Positions 44,891-52,956 of a DNA stretch of 64,000 nucleotides are shown here, one piece after another. The notes below the pieces were generated by a model. It was not told the origin of the DNA and made no database searches. It saw only the letters and a program-made list of their open reading frames with translations. How positions within the stretch are numbered: position 1 is the stretch's first letter; each line of letters begins with the position of its first letter. The stretch is taken from positions 1,178,001 to 1,242,000 of the forward strand of contig NZ_CP187555.1 in NCBI RefSeq assembly GCF_049860805.1, read 5' to 3'. The position numbers and the translations under genes are program-made. This DNA is from Parabacteroides sp900760525. Lineage in GTDB: Bacteria > Bacteroidota > Bacteroidia > Bacteroidales > Tannerellaceae.

Positions 44891-45414
44891 TGCGTGTATT
44901 CATGACAATGCTCTGTTCACTTCTGACGGTCTGTTCTGTGTCCGCGCAGATCAGCCGCCAAGAGGGAACGGACGGGCAGGCGGCAATCTACCGACTGCCG
45001 CTTATGGAACGTGCTTTTTTATGCTGCCGCTACTTTGAAGGCTGGCACTCAGAAAAACACTACCCATACGTCGGTTGGGGTCACAAACTTTTGCCAAACG
45101 AGAAGTATTCGGCACGAACCATGACAAAACGGGATGCGGATGAACTTTTGCGGAAAGACCTGCGCAAATTTGTCGCCATGTTCCGTAAATTCGGGGTTGA
45201 TTCGATTTTGCTTGGCACGTTAGCTTACAATGTGGGACCGGCGAAGCTGTTAGGCAGCAAAACAATCCCCAAAAGCACCTTAATCAAGAAGCTGGAAGCT
45301 GGTGACAGGAACATCTACCGTGAGTATATAGCCTTCTGCAACTACAAAGGAAAACGCCACGCCATGCTGCTCAAACGGAGAAAGGCGGAGTTTGCGCTGT
45401 TGTATATCCCATAA
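44887..45414 (+). CDS. Secreted lysozyme-type peptidoglycan hydrolase
   Basis: 175 residues. Signal peptide FMTMLCSLLTVCSVSAQ. The mature domain resembles phage-type (GH24) lysozymes: CCRYFEGWHSEKHYPYVGWG carries the likely catalytic glutamate, followed by LAYNVGPAKLLGSKTI. It presumably opens the cell wall locally for assembly of the mating channel, as VirB1 does in other systems. It is the last gene of the tra operon and is followed by a strong terminator. Confidence 0.85.
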   Translation: MMRVFMTMLCSLLTVCSVSAQISRQEGTDGQAAIYRLPLMERAFLCCRYFEGWHSEKHYPYVGWGHKLLPNEKYSARTMTKRDADELLRKDLRKFVAMFRKFGVDSILLGTLAYNVGPAKLLGSKTIPKSTLIKKLEAGDRNIYREYIAFCNYKGKRHAMLLKRRKAEFALLYIP

Positions 45415-45431
45415 AAGGACTGACAAAACTG

Positions 45432-45470
45432 GCAAAAGACGTGCCATATTTAACTTGGCACGTCTTTTGC
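45432..45470 (+). terminator. tra operon terminator hairpin
   Basis: GCAAAAGACGTGCCA (45432-45446) and TGGCACGTCTTTTGC (45456-45470) form a perfect 15-bp stem with a 9-base loop. The U stretch is inside the 3' arm (CTTTTGC), so it may stabilise the 3' end as well as terminate. It lies 18 bases after the lysozyme stop. Confidence 0.75.
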
Positions 45471-45778
45471 TCTATCACTTGATAGATTATCGTAGGATTT
45501 TCTCGTTAATTGACATCGTTGAGCCATTTTTGCCTATCGGTTTCCAAATAACACTTCAAGTTGTAAGTGTTGTGAGAGCAATACAAAACATAGTTATTAA
45601 CCATAAAAAGTATAGCGAAATTATGAAGAAAGTATTTAGGAAAATTCAGAAAGGAACAACAAAAATGATTGAACGTATCAAATCGTTGGGGGAAATGGAG
45701 ACGAAGCAGAAATGTGTAGTTCAACGGTTCGAGATTATCATTCCCCTCCACCAAAAAATAACGACCCAATATATAGCC

Positions 45779-45805
45779 TCCGCAAGTTTTACTTGCGGAT
45801 TTTTT
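45779..45805 (+). terminator. Intrinsic terminator
   Basis: TCCGCAAGT (45779-45787) pairs with ACTTGCGGA (45791-45799) around a TTT loop and is followed by T800-805. The 486-base gap 45415-45901 contains this, the hairpin at 45432-45470 and no gene I would accept; a frame from about 45624 runs through this terminator and is doubtful. Confidence 0.75.
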
Positions 45806-45901
45806 AGTTATCGCAGATTGGACAAAGGTTTCTTTGCTACTTTCTTTGTCCGCCATCATGCTCACTGAAAGAAAGTAGGGCGGCTCTCGCCGCCCCGCCA
45901 C

Positions 45902-46210
45902 TCAAAAGCGTGTGTAAAGTCCCGTCACCATCGTGAACATTTCCTCCAGCATATCAAAATAGATACCCTCGTGTACGGCAATGTCCTTTGTCTTGCACTC
46001 AAAGGTCTTTTTGCTGAACGTCCTGCGGTAGAAGCGCATATTGTAGAGGTCTGCCCCTTCGTCATAGATGATGTCAAGGCGGTTGGCACTTGTTTTGTTC
46101 CTTGCAAGGCTCATCCGTAAGCCGTTGCCCATATCTATGAAATCACGGCTACCTGTCATGGCGGTGAAGCGTTTTCCGCCTATCTGCTGTAATATCGTCT
46201 TGGCTATCAT
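45902..46210 (-). CDS. Conserved hypothetical protein of the accessory block
   Basis: 102 residues from ATG 46210 (upstream in-frame starts lie in the spacer). It contains TILQQIGGKRFTAMTGSRDF and later LDIIYDEGADLYNMRFYRRT, alternating strands and helices. I do not recognise the family with certainty. It is the last gene of a leftward block of small genes that ends with PcfJ/PcfK-like genes upstream, typical of the right part of Bacteroidales conjugative transposons. Confidence 0.65.
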   Translation of the reverse strand: MIAKTILQQIGGKRFTAMTGSRDFIDMGNGLRMSLARNKTSANRLDIIYDEGADLYNMRFYRRTFSKKTFECKTKDIAVHEGIYFDMLEEMFTMVTGLYTRF

Positions 46211-46263
46211 ATCTTTTGTTTTTAGGGTTTTAAGTATTGGCGGTGCGGACACCGCCATCCCGT

Positions 46264-46509
46264 TCAAAATTCTCGCATTTCGGAAATGGGGGTCTGCCGT
46301 TGTAGCCACTCTTTCACACATTCCATATTGTACTCGCTCGTGATGACTGCCGTATGGCTGTCGGTGGCGGTGAAACGTGTGCTTTCGTAATCATCTATCC
46401 ACCCCTTGAGGGTGTCCGTTCCCCACGCTCCGGTATCGTCAAAGATACCGTCCAATGCCGTGATAGGTTCGCTGAACTTGACTATCAGCGTTTGATAGGT
46501 CGTGTTCAT
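46264..46509 (-). CDS. Hypothetical small acidic protein
   Basis: 81 residues from ATG 46509 (NTTYQTLIVKFSEPITALDG after Met). It overlaps the upstream DUF3873 gene by 4 bases, so it is cotranslated with it. The C-terminus has AVITSEYNMECVKEWLQRQT. No catalytic residues stand out and the function is unknown. A longer frame to 46590 runs over the neighbour and is rejected. Confidence 0.6.
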   Translation of the reverse strand: MNTTYQTLIVKFSEPITALDGIFDDTGAWGTDTLKGWIDDYESTRFTATDSHTAVITSEYNMECVKEWLQRQTPISEMREF

Positions 46510-46739
46510 AGTCTGTCCTCCTTTCCCTTCTTTGCGTTCAGCCACTTGTCCCGTGCGGCTCGGCACTCGTCCAACGTGGGTTTGACACAAGAGAACAATT
46601 CTCTGTCTATGGGGTGGCGGTAGTCGTACTGCACAAGTGTCCGCCTGCGTCTTCCGATACCCGATTGGAAACGCTCGTATTTCTCCGTACCTGCTTCCGC
46701 GCAGGTGCTTACTCCGTTGATGGTCATTCGTGTTGTCAT
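46506..46739 (-). CDS. DUF3873-like small basic protein
   Basis: 77 residues. It begins TTRMTINGVSTCAEAGTEKY, then RRRRTLVQYDYRHPIDRELF and TLDECRAARDKWLNAKKG, which fits the DUF3873 family of Bacteroidales mobile elements. It is strongly basic, so nucleic acid binding is possible. It is part of the leftward block and overlaps the next gene by 4 bases. Confidence 0.65.
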   Translation of the reverse strand: MTTRMTINGVSTCAEAGTEKYERFQSGIGRRRRTLVQYDYRHPIDRELFSCVKPTLDECRAARDKWLNAKKGKEDRL

Positions 46740-46758
46740 AATGTTGCTTTTTAGATGG

Positions 46759-47016
46759 TTAAAAATGTACTGACAGAACTCTGTTCTTCATCACCATTTC
46801 GGGGTTGCTTGTGTAGCGTTGGTGCAGGTAGAAATGGTGTGAGCCGAAGCCGTAAAGGAAAAACTTGTCAAGTTCGTGCTTCTCGGCAAACTCCTTTACG
46901 CTCTTTCTCAATTCCCCCTCACTCGTTGTGAGAGTGAGGAGGTTCACAAATTCAAGGAACATCGTGGGGATTGCATCATCCCACACACAAATCATACTTT
47001 CAATTCTTACTTCCAT
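46759..47016 (-). CDS. Hypothetical small protein
   Basis: 85 residues, starting EVRIESMICVWDDAIPTMFL after Met and containing KSVKEFAEKHELDKFFLYGF. It lies between the PcfJ-like and DUF3873-like genes in the same direction with short gaps. The family is not recognised. The length and composition are consistent with the other accessory proteins of this block. Confidence 0.6.
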   Translation of the reverse strand: MEVRIESMICVWDDAIPTMFLEFVNLLTLTTSEGELRKSVKEFAEKHELDKFFLYGFGSHHFYLHQRYTSNPEMVMKNRVLSVHF

Positions 47017-47040
47017 ATCAATGTTGTTTTAGGGGTTATG

Positions 47041-48372
47041 CTATGCCGCTTTCATCCGCTCACGGATAAGGTTGGCGTTCTTGTTCACAAGGTCTATGAT
47101 GCGCTCGTGATATTCGGTGTCCTGGTTGTGCTTGCCGTGGCACTGCACCACTTCGAGGGTTCGCAAGTCCACCTCTACGGTTTCAATAATCTCATCGCCA
47201 ATCCTTGCCGATAGTATGAGGGTGTCGGCTTTCATGTAGTATCCACTGCCAAACACGCAGATGCCCTGCGTCTTGCCCTCGTTGTAATACTCGTCTATGC
47301 TTTCAAGCACCTTGACGATTATTTCCTCGTCCGTGATTACCAAGCCGAAGAATTTGGATTTGTTGGCGATGAAATCCTCCGCATCTTTCTTTCGTTGGAG
47401 TTGTCGCTGTTGCTCACGCTCACGCCTTTCAATCTCCCAACGGCGTTGCTCTGCGGCTCTTTCCTTCTCGTGTATGGCTTCAATTTTTCGGGTTGCGTTG
47501 TCGTGTGCCGCCATGAAATCTTCGGGACAGATGTTCTTCGGGTTACGGAGGTCTTGACCGAGTTTTTTGAGCATACGCAGATAGTCGCACCACATTGAGA
47601 GGTTGTCTATCTGATACTTGTGACGCTTGGCAATCAGATATGATGCCCAACATTCATCGGCAGTACGGGTATTGAAAAGAAAGTGTTTCATGACCTCAAT
47701 CTCACCGCCTTTCATAAGGGTTTCAATTCTTGGGTCTGAAAGCAAGGCTTTGAAAAGACGCACGGGGGAGATGCCGTGGAAATCGCCCTTGAAGCCGTTA
47801 CGTCTGAGTTGGGGCAATATCCTCATCTTTGGATATGCACAGCTTCTTGCCACCACATCATCGTATAGGCTGTTGTGCGGTCTTACCTCCATATCGCTGC
47901 CTAATGCCCACACATCGCAATAGCAGAAAAGGAAGCCACGGAGCAACGCCATGTCCGTAACCTTGCCGTCGGGTGAAATCCAACGCTGCACGACCTCGTG
48001 GCAGTAGAAACGCATCGGTTCGCCTTTCCTGCTCTCGCATCTGACCTGCGCCACGCGGATTACCTGATACCCTTTGCAGGTGGTTATCACGCTGAAATTC
48101 TGCGTTTCCTTGTAGATGCGTCTGCGTGTGTCCTGCACTTTGAGTTCGGCATGGCATTTGGGGCAGGTGCAGCCTTCAAGGGTGTCGCATAGTCCGCTGT
48201 CGCTGTGCCACTCGTGACCGCAGTCGGAACAGGTGATGTTCCCTTTCTTGGTGCGGTAGCCGATATGCTCAACGCAGTGGCGGTATGCCCAATCTATTTG
48301 TGTCGCTGATATGGGGCGAAGGTTGGCGGAAAGTCTTGCCACCTCTTTCTGTATCTTGGTCTTCGGTTTCAT
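47041..48372 (-). CDS. PcfJ-like protein
   Basis: 443 residues. A zinc-ribbon-like N-terminal region (CSDCGHEW ... CTCPKCHAEL, about 44-76) is followed by the PcfJ core and a charged coiled-coil (WEIERREREQQRQLQRKKD). PcfJ and PcfK are paired proteins first named in enterococcal conjugative plasmids, and homologues are regular passengers on Bacteroidales conjugative transposons. The biochemical role is unknown. The start overlaps the PcfK-like stop by 4 bases (TGA/ATG overlap), so they are cotranslated. Confidence 0.85.
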   Translation of the reverse strand: MKPKTKIQKEVARLSANLRPISATQIDWAYRHCVEHIGYRTKKGNITCSDCGHEWHSDSGLCDTLEGCTCPKCHAELKVQDTRRRIYKETQNFSVITTCKGYQVIRVAQVRCESRKGEPMRFYCHEVVQRWISPDGKVTDMALLRGFLFCYCDVWALGSDMEVRPHNSLYDDVVARSCAYPKMRILPQLRRNGFKGDFHGISPVRLFKALLSDPRIETLMKGGEIEVMKHFLFNTRTADECWASYLIAKRHKYQIDNLSMWCDYLRMLKKLGQDLRNPKNICPEDFMAAHDNATRKIEAIHEKERAAEQRRWEIERREREQQRQLQRKKDAEDFIANKSKFFGLVITDEEIIVKVLESIDEYYNEGKTQGICVFGSGYYMKADTLILSARIGDEIIETVEVDLRTLEVVQCHGKHNQDTEYHERIIDLVNKNANLIRERMKAA

Positions 48373-48785
48373 AAGCCTAAATCAAATAATGAGGGTTGGG
48401 GTTGGTTTTCTTTTCTCGCTGACGGTCTGTGGCGGTTCTGCAACTTGCGGAGTTCCTCCTCTTGGTATTTGCGGACAGCGTTCTGACGTGCCTCCGCCTT
48501 TTCCTCTGCCGTGAGTTTCACAACGTGGTTCACAACCACTTGGCAGTCCATCGGTTTGCCCACCTCTATCTCGTTTTCCTCATAGTAGTGGATGGCTTGC
48601 CCGAATATCTCTCCGTCCGTGAAACCGTTGCAACCGCTTTTCTGCACATAGTTCAGAATGTGGGTCACGCACTCGTCCATGTTCTTGGCAGGGTTGCGGT
48701 ACTTCTTTGCAAATAGCGCATCTTCCTCCGCACGCTGTTCCAAGTACATATATATCGTTCTCTTGAAATGGTCTGTTCCTTTCAT
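48369..48785 (-). CDS. PcfK-like protein
   Basis: 138 residues. The N-terminal helical part (FKRTIYMYLEQRAEEDALFA) and the GFTDGEIFGQAIHYYEENEI segment match the PcfK family. The C-terminus is Lys/Arg/Gln-rich and ends with PSLFDLGL. It is translationally coupled to the downstream PcfJ-like gene. Function unknown. Confidence 0.85.
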   Translation of the reverse strand: MKGTDHFKRTIYMYLEQRAEEDALFAKKYRNPAKNMDECVTHILNYVQKSGCNGFTDGEIFGQAIHYYEENEIEVGKPMDCQVVVNHVVKLTAEEKAEARQNAVRKYQEEELRKLQNRHRPSARKENQPQPSLFDLGL

Positions 48786-48798
48786 ATCGCTGTCATTT

Positions 48799-49020
48799 TT
48801 AGATTATCTGTTTCAGTATCTCTCTCCAATAGGTCGGCTCTACCTCGCTGAGAAGGAAGTCCATGAAATCCCTCCGTGCGTCCTTGTTCAGTTCGTGGTA
48901 CAATCTTCGGAAAGTTTCAAAATTGCCGTTGATGTACGTTTCCACCATATACACGAAGATGTTGTCCACCTCGTAATATCTGCACTGCTGCGCTGCCGTC
49001 TTGCTGTTTCTTTTTGCCAT
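48799..49020 (-). CDS. Hypothetical small protein
   Basis: 73 residues from ATG 49020. It starts AKRNSKTAAQQCRYYEVDNI and ends SEVEPTYWREILKQII; it looks like a compact helical protein. A longer frame that begins at 49290 runs antisense through the membrane-protein gene region and is not accepted. It lies 13 bases before the PcfK-like gene and belongs to the same transcription unit. Confidence 0.6.
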   Translation of the reverse strand: MAKRNSKTAAQQCRYYEVDNIFVYMVETYINGNFETFRRLYHELNKDARRDFMDFLLSEVEPTYWREILKQII

Positions 49021-49031
49021 GTCGGTAAGGG

Positions 49032-49247
49032 TTAAAGGGTGAATAACCAAAGGATGAAGCCAAAGAAGGCAATGGTGGAAAGGATAGCCACGATTACACC
49101 TATCGCCACTCGGAACACTCCGTTTACAATCTCTCTGATGATGCCCCAAAGGATGCCGAACACCCCGAAGGCGGTGCGCATCATCAAGCCGCATATCGCC
49201 AACCCGATGTATTGCGCCACTTGTCTGAAATTTGCCGTTGCTGTCAT
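49032..49247 (-). CDS. Small membrane protein
   Basis: 71 residues, nearly all hydrophobic: YIGLAICGLMMRTAFGVFGI and later VAIGVIVAILSTIAFFGFIL give two membrane helices. It is the first gene of the leftward accessory block (49247 to 45902). It is not recognised. A role in entry exclusion or envelope modification would be guesswork. Confidence 0.6.
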   Translation of the reverse strand: MTATANFRQVAQYIGLAICGLMMRTAFGVFGILWGIIREIVNGVFRVAIGVIVAILSTIAFFGFILWLFTL

Positions 49248-49510
49248 ATCTTCGCTGTTTTTGATTTTTTTGTTTTTTATGCGGATTCAAGAGCTGAGGG
49301 AGTTGAGTTTCAAACTATCTTATCTGCCTCTCGTTTATCCGACATTTTTTTTATGCGTCTTTCTGTCGCATCGGTCGTTTTCGTTTCGGGTGCTTGAAAA
49401 GGTAGGGATTAGGGAATGCAAGGTTTTTCGGTCAAAATACTACCCGCAGGGCTGGAGATTTTTACCGAAAACAGGAGGCTTGACCTTGCTTTCCCGTCCA
49501 ATCCCGGAAT

Positions 49511-49518
49511 TACCTTTG
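49511..49518 (+). promoter_or_regulatory. -7-like element TACCTTTG in the right spacer
   Basis: TACCTTTG fits TAnnTTTG exactly, but the -33 position has only CTTG 22 bases away. It would drive rightward transcription into the possible small gene at 49544 and the two long hairpins at 49906-50040. Confidence 0.35.
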
Positions 49519-49543
49519 CGCCCAGAACGAAAATGACTGACTG

Positions 49544-49807
49544 ATGCGGCTTACTGAAAGGCGCAAAATGGAGGTAAACGAAAACAGAGGCAGATTGTGT
49601 AGAAAAAAACTTCAGGGGAAAATCCGTAAAAAAAAGAATCACCAAAAGGAAAAAGACATCACCGGAAGCGTGAAAAGGGCAAACCACAACAAAGGAAGTA
49701 TGATTGTTTCCGATCCGACGGAACTTGTTCAGCCGGGTGGCAACAATCATTCTTCCCGGTTTGTCCGGCTGTGTGTGGGCGCCTGTTTCATTCATGGGGC
49801 AGGCTGA
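49544..49807 (+). CDS. Possible small basic protein, doubtful
   Basis: 87 residues from ATG 49544, 26 bases after a -7-like element. The first half is very basic (RRKMEVNENRGRLCRKKLQG then KIRKKKNHQKEKDITG). No family is recognised, and a frame on the other strand is also open here, so coding is uncertain. The remaining spacer 49248-50111 holds no other gene candidate. Confidence 0.25.
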   Translation: MRLTERRKMEVNENRGRLCRKKLQGKIRKKKNHQKEKDITGSVKRANHNKGSMIVSDPTELVQPGGNNHSSRFVRLCVGACFIHGAG

Positions 49808-49905
49808 CACACTCTGCATTCACTTTCCGCTTCCGGCAAAAGAGACAGCGAAAAAAGAAAAATCATTTGAAAACCCGTAAAAGCACCTCTTGGCATAGGC
49901 GCAAA

Positions 49906-49966
49906 AGAAAGGGGCATTGCTTCATCTGTCTAAACATCGTTTAGGCGTGAGGCAATGCCCTTTTCT
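49906..49966. repeat. Long hairpin 1 near the transposon right end
   Basis: AGAAAGGGGCATTGC (49906-49920) faces GCAATGCCCTTTTCT (49952-49966), 15 positions with one G-T wobble. The inner part GTCTAAAC/GTTTAGGC (about 49928-49946) closes a second helix around ATC. As DNA it can extrude as a cruciform. As RNA it could be a terminator or a small RNA. Confidence 0.75.
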
Positions 49967-49974
49967 CCAGCTAT

Positions 49975-50040
49975 GCGGTAGTCGGCACACGTTTGTTCCA
50001 AACTCGTTTTGGGCAATGGTGTGCCGACGGACAATACCGC
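49975..50040. repeat. Long hairpin 2 near the transposon right end
   Basis: GTCGGCACAC (49981-49990) and GTGTGCCGAC (50019-50028) pair perfectly. GCGGTA (49975-49980) and TACCGC (50035-50040) extend the stem beyond a 6-base bulge, and CCAAA/TTTGG closes an inner helix. It stands only 8 bases after hairpin 1. Confidence 0.75.
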
Positions 50041-50111
50041 TTTTACGGAAAATTCTTATGAATGAGGGGATAAAAAAACGGGAGTTTATATCAAAATCTC
50101 GAATTAAATAG

Positions 50112-50121
50112 CTACTTTTGC
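50112..50121 (+). other. Candidate right attachment core (one mismatch)
   Basis: CTACTTTTGC differs in its first base from the CTnDOT core GTAnnTTTGC. It lies just outside the two hairpins, where gene content of the transposon ends. The core also resembles the -7 promoter box, so single matches are weak evidence. The left end is not in the window and cannot be compared. Confidence 0.3.
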
Positions 50122-50263
50122 ATACGAAGAGTTCTTTGAAGGTTACGCAACGCGCAGAAGGATAATGCAGTAGATAACTAACTAAATCGTAACCTATTAC
50201 TATCAAGAGCAATTAACCTACGCTCATTTCCAATAAATTACACTCTTTTCGTAACTTCGCATT

Positions 50264-50273
50264 GCAAACATAC
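50264..50273 (-). other. Candidate right attachment core (exact match, minus strand)
   Basis: On the minus strand this reads GTATGTTTGC, an exact match to GTAnnTTTGC. It is 74 bases before the IS at 50347. It has no TTTG box at promoter spacing, so it is less likely to be simply a promoter. Only one of this and the site at 50112 can be the junction, and possibly neither. Confidence 0.35.
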
Positions 50274-50375
50274 GAATTTATTTTATATATGAACTACATT
50301 GATTTCAAAATCAGGCTTTCTATAAAATAATTATACAGATATAATTAGGGATATTCAGTAAATCCTATAAAATTA

Positions 50376-50421
50376 GCCAACTAATTCATACTAAAAGTAT
50401 TGCGAATTAGTTGGCTTTTTT
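50376..50421 (+). terminator. Hairpin terminator inside the IS left end
   Basis: GCCAACTAATTC (50376-50387) pairs perfectly with GAATTAGTTGGC (50404-50415) and is followed by six T. Placed between the terminal repeat and the transposase gene, it should block read-through from outside, a known way of limiting transposition. Confidence 0.8.
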
Positions 50422-50490
50422 GTATCTTTAGGTATTCCCCCGTAAAATACGGTTTGACGGCCAAAACGGGGGAAATATCCACACTAAGAT

Positions 50491-51849
50491 ATGGCGAAGA
50501 TACAAAATATTTCAGAAATTCACCCTACTTTAGGGTTTACAGAATTCGATATTCTGGAAAAATATCGTAAGAGTTTTCATGCGAGTGAACTTGGCAGTCT
50601 TCATTCCGTGTTTCCGTTCGAGAGCATAGCCAAAGAGATAGGCCTTTCACAATCCCGCTTGGGTCGCAGGAACAGTTTCAGTCCTTCCTCGAAGATAGCC
50701 CTTATGGTACTGAAGGCTTACACCGGATTCTCTGACAGGTTATTGGTAGAACATCTTAACGGAAACATACACTATCAGTTGTTCTGTGGTATCATGATAG
50801 ACCCGTCCTGCCCTATAACGAACTACAAGATAATCAGTGCTGTCCGTAATGAGATAGCATCCCGTCTTGACATCGACTCCCTTCAGAAAATCCTTGCCTC
50901 ACACTGGAAGCCTTATCTTGAGAACCTTCACGTATGCATGACCGATGCCACATGCTATGAAAGTCATATGCGTTTCCCTACGGACATGAAGCTCCTTTGG
51001 GAAAGCATCGAATGGCTCTACCGGCATATCCGCATACATTGTGGGCAACTCGGCATAAGGCGTCCCCGTAACAAATATGCGGATGTTGCAGTATCCTATC
51101 TATCCTATTGCAAGAAAAGAAAGAGGAAGGCTTCAAGGACAAGGATGCTGAGGCGTCGCATGATCAGACTCCTGGAAAAACTCATCATACAACGGGATGA
51201 CATTCACAGAGAATACGGCTCTTCACTCACATATACACAGGATTATCAGAAGCGGCTTTCCATCATCAGAAAGGTCCTTGTACAGGAAAAGGAACTCTTT
51301 GAAGGCAGGAAGGTCAGTGACCGTATTGTCAGTATTGACCGTCATTACGTACGCCCTATCGTAAGGGGCAAGGAGGTAAAATCTGTAGAGTTCGGCGCAA
51401 AGGTTAATAACATACAGATAGACGGGATCTCGTTCATCGAGCACGTCTCTTTCAAGGCATTCAATGAGGGCATACGCTTGAAGGATTGTATCCGTATGCA
51501 TCAGAAGTTGATGAATGTAAGGGTCAGGTGTGTGGCCGCCGATTCCATATACGCCAATAATGCCAACAGGAAGTTCTGTACAAAATATGGGATATCAACC
51601 TCCTTTGTACGCAAGGGAAGGGTCGCGAAGGATGAGCGGGTGAGGAAGGTTCTCAGGAGTGAACTCTCAAGGGAAAGAGCCACCAGGCTTGAAGGCAGTT
51701 TCGGTACGCAAAAACAGCATTACTCGCTATCGAAAGTCAAAGCACGGAACAGGAAAACAGAAATCCTGTGGATTTTCTTTGGAATACATACGGCAAACGC
51801 CATATTGATGATTGATAAAATCAAAAACAGACAGAAGAGAGCTGCATAG
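50491..51849 (+). CDS. Transposase, IS5/IS1182 type with DUF772-like N-terminus
   Basis: 452 residues. The N-terminal region (SPSSKIALMVLKAYTGFSDR then LVEHLNGNIHYQLFCGI) is the DUF772 type. The presumed DDE residues are D in HVCMTDATCYESH, D in RCVAADSIYANNANR and E in LEGSFGTQKQHYSLSKVKAR. It is full length with no stop. Transposition of this IS next to the transposon boundary obscures the junction. Confidence 0.88.
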   Translation: MAKIQNISEIHPTLGFTEFDILEKYRKSFHASELGSLHSVFPFESIAKEIGLSQSRLGRRNSFSPSSKIALMVLKAYTGFSDRLLVEHLNGNIHYQLFCGIMIDPSCPITNYKIISAVRNEIASRLDIDSLQKILASHWKPYLENLHVCMTDATCYESHMRFPTDMKLLWESIEWLYRHIRIHCGQLGIRRPRNKYADVAVSYLSYCKKRKRKASRTRMLRRRMIRLLEKLIIQRDDIHREYGSSLTYTQDYQKRLSIIRKVLVQEKELFEGRKVSDRIVSIDRHYVRPIVRGKEVKSVEFGAKVNNIQIDGISFIEHVSFKAFNEGIRLKDCIRMHQKLMNVRVRCVAADSIYANNANRKFCTKYGISTSFVRKGRVAKDERVRKVLRSELSRERATRLEGSFGTQKQHYSLSKVKARNRKTEILWIFFGIHTANAILMIDKIKNRQKRAA

Positions 51850-52211
51850 CATAAGTATAAAGAATCTATTAGAAGAAGTCCCAGGCTTCTTCCGGAACAT
51901 CGTGCCCGAAAGGAGAAGATTTTAGGTCAGAGAGAAAGAATAGATAATAAAAATGGCATATGAGATGATATGAACAAAGCATCTTCATATGCCATTTTAT
52001 GTTTTTAAAGACATTTACTGAATGTCCCTAATTAGACTTAGGTATAGTAAAATCTACCAGATAACCTCTAAAATTGACCGGATATATGGTTATTCTGCCT
52101 TTTGGTGGCGATAAGCCTTAATCTTGTGTCCTTTTGAAATATAAAATAGCTTTATTTGTACAATAATAAACTTATAAAGGGTTGCGCCCGACACGTATTA
52201 GGAATATAGTC

Positions 52212-52861
52212 ATGTTTTCAAAGAAAATGTTTTTTATTTGCTTGATCCTTAGTTGTCTTTCTTTCTCTATAGTTTCGGCAAAAAGTTTTGGTGTTATTGT
52301 GTTCAATAACGGAGATTTATGGATCGGAAATTTCCGGAATGGAATGAAAAAGGGAATTGGCCTTTATCTTATGTATAACGGAGAATGGGAAACACTTAAT
52401 TTCAAGGATGATAGTTACGATGTTATCAGTTCCTCAACCAATTATAGGATATAGAGAAATCCAGAAGTTTAGCTAATAAACAATCATTTGGATTTATCAT
52501 GGACAATTTTGCGGCAGCTGCTACGGCTACTGCCGGAGTGGTAAATAGTGCACGTGCTATACGGCAGCGAGATGGTCATCCGTCCGATTTGGAGGCTGAC
52601 GATAATAGAGGGGCTTCCGGTAACAACAAAAGCGGTTCTAAACAAAATAATAATTATAAAACTTCAAATTGTGGTTCGTCGTGGAGGATCGATAGTAATA
52701 CCTATTCTAATTATGAGACACAGCTCATAAAAATGCGTACATATCCGGAGAAGTATGATAATTATACAGCAGCTTATGCAAGCTTTCAATCTAAAATGAG
52801 ACAAATCAGAACAAAATGGGAGGCTCGTGGATGTTCGATTACAAAGTCGCAATATGAATAA
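52212..52861 (+). pseudogene. Recombinant MORN-repeat gene remnant with frameshift
   Basis: ATG 52212 begins a signal peptide (FSKKMFFICLILSCLSFSIV SAKS). It then jumps into the C-terminal MORN region of the gene at 59033 (FGVIVFNNGDLWIGNF). One base is missing near 52449 relative to that gene, so the frame stops at 52452-52454. The rest continues in another frame from about 52455 to 52861 and ends with KWEARGCSITKSQYE, nearly the same as the intact gene. It is thus an internal-deletion hybrid of the 58533 and 59033 genes plus a frameshift. Confidence 0.8.
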
Positions 52862-52901
52862 TAGGCTCTTTTGTTTTTATAGCGTCTTTTGAGCGTAAAT
52901 G

Positions 52902-52933
52902 TTTGCTTTCCGTCGGATCTGTGTGTACTTTTG
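52902..52933 (+). promoter_or_regulatory. Promoter of the DUF6078 gene
   Basis: TTTG (52902-52905), 20 bases, then TACTTTTG (52926-52933): a perfect Bacteroides promoter. Transcription should start about 52940, leaving a 17-base leader before ATG 52957. Confidence 0.85.
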
Positions 52934-52956
52934 TATAATATCAATAAAACAATGCC

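Larger units (their letters stand above)
50347..52029 (+). mobile_element. IS5/IS1182-like insertion sequence, complete
   Basis: 1683 bp. Left end AGGGATATTCAGTAAAT, right end ATTTACTGAATGTCCCT: a 17-bp inverted repeat with one mismatch. AATT flanks both sides (50343-50346 and 52030-52033), a 4-bp target duplication. It contains one transposase gene, an upstream hairpin terminator (50376-50421), a CCCCCGT/ACGGGGG hairpin just before the gene, and a downstream hairpin (about 51951-51999). Confidence 0.85.

Noticed and set aside
45392..45868. 158-codon frame and a shorter one from about 45624 after the lysozyme gene
   Set aside because: Both run through the perfect 15-bp hairpin or the terminator at 45779-45805 and have no family resemblance.
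49409..49819. 136-codon frame on the minus strand in the right spacer
   Set aside because: Phe/Pro/Ser-rich composition with no leader or motif; overlaps a slightly better rightward candidate at 49544.
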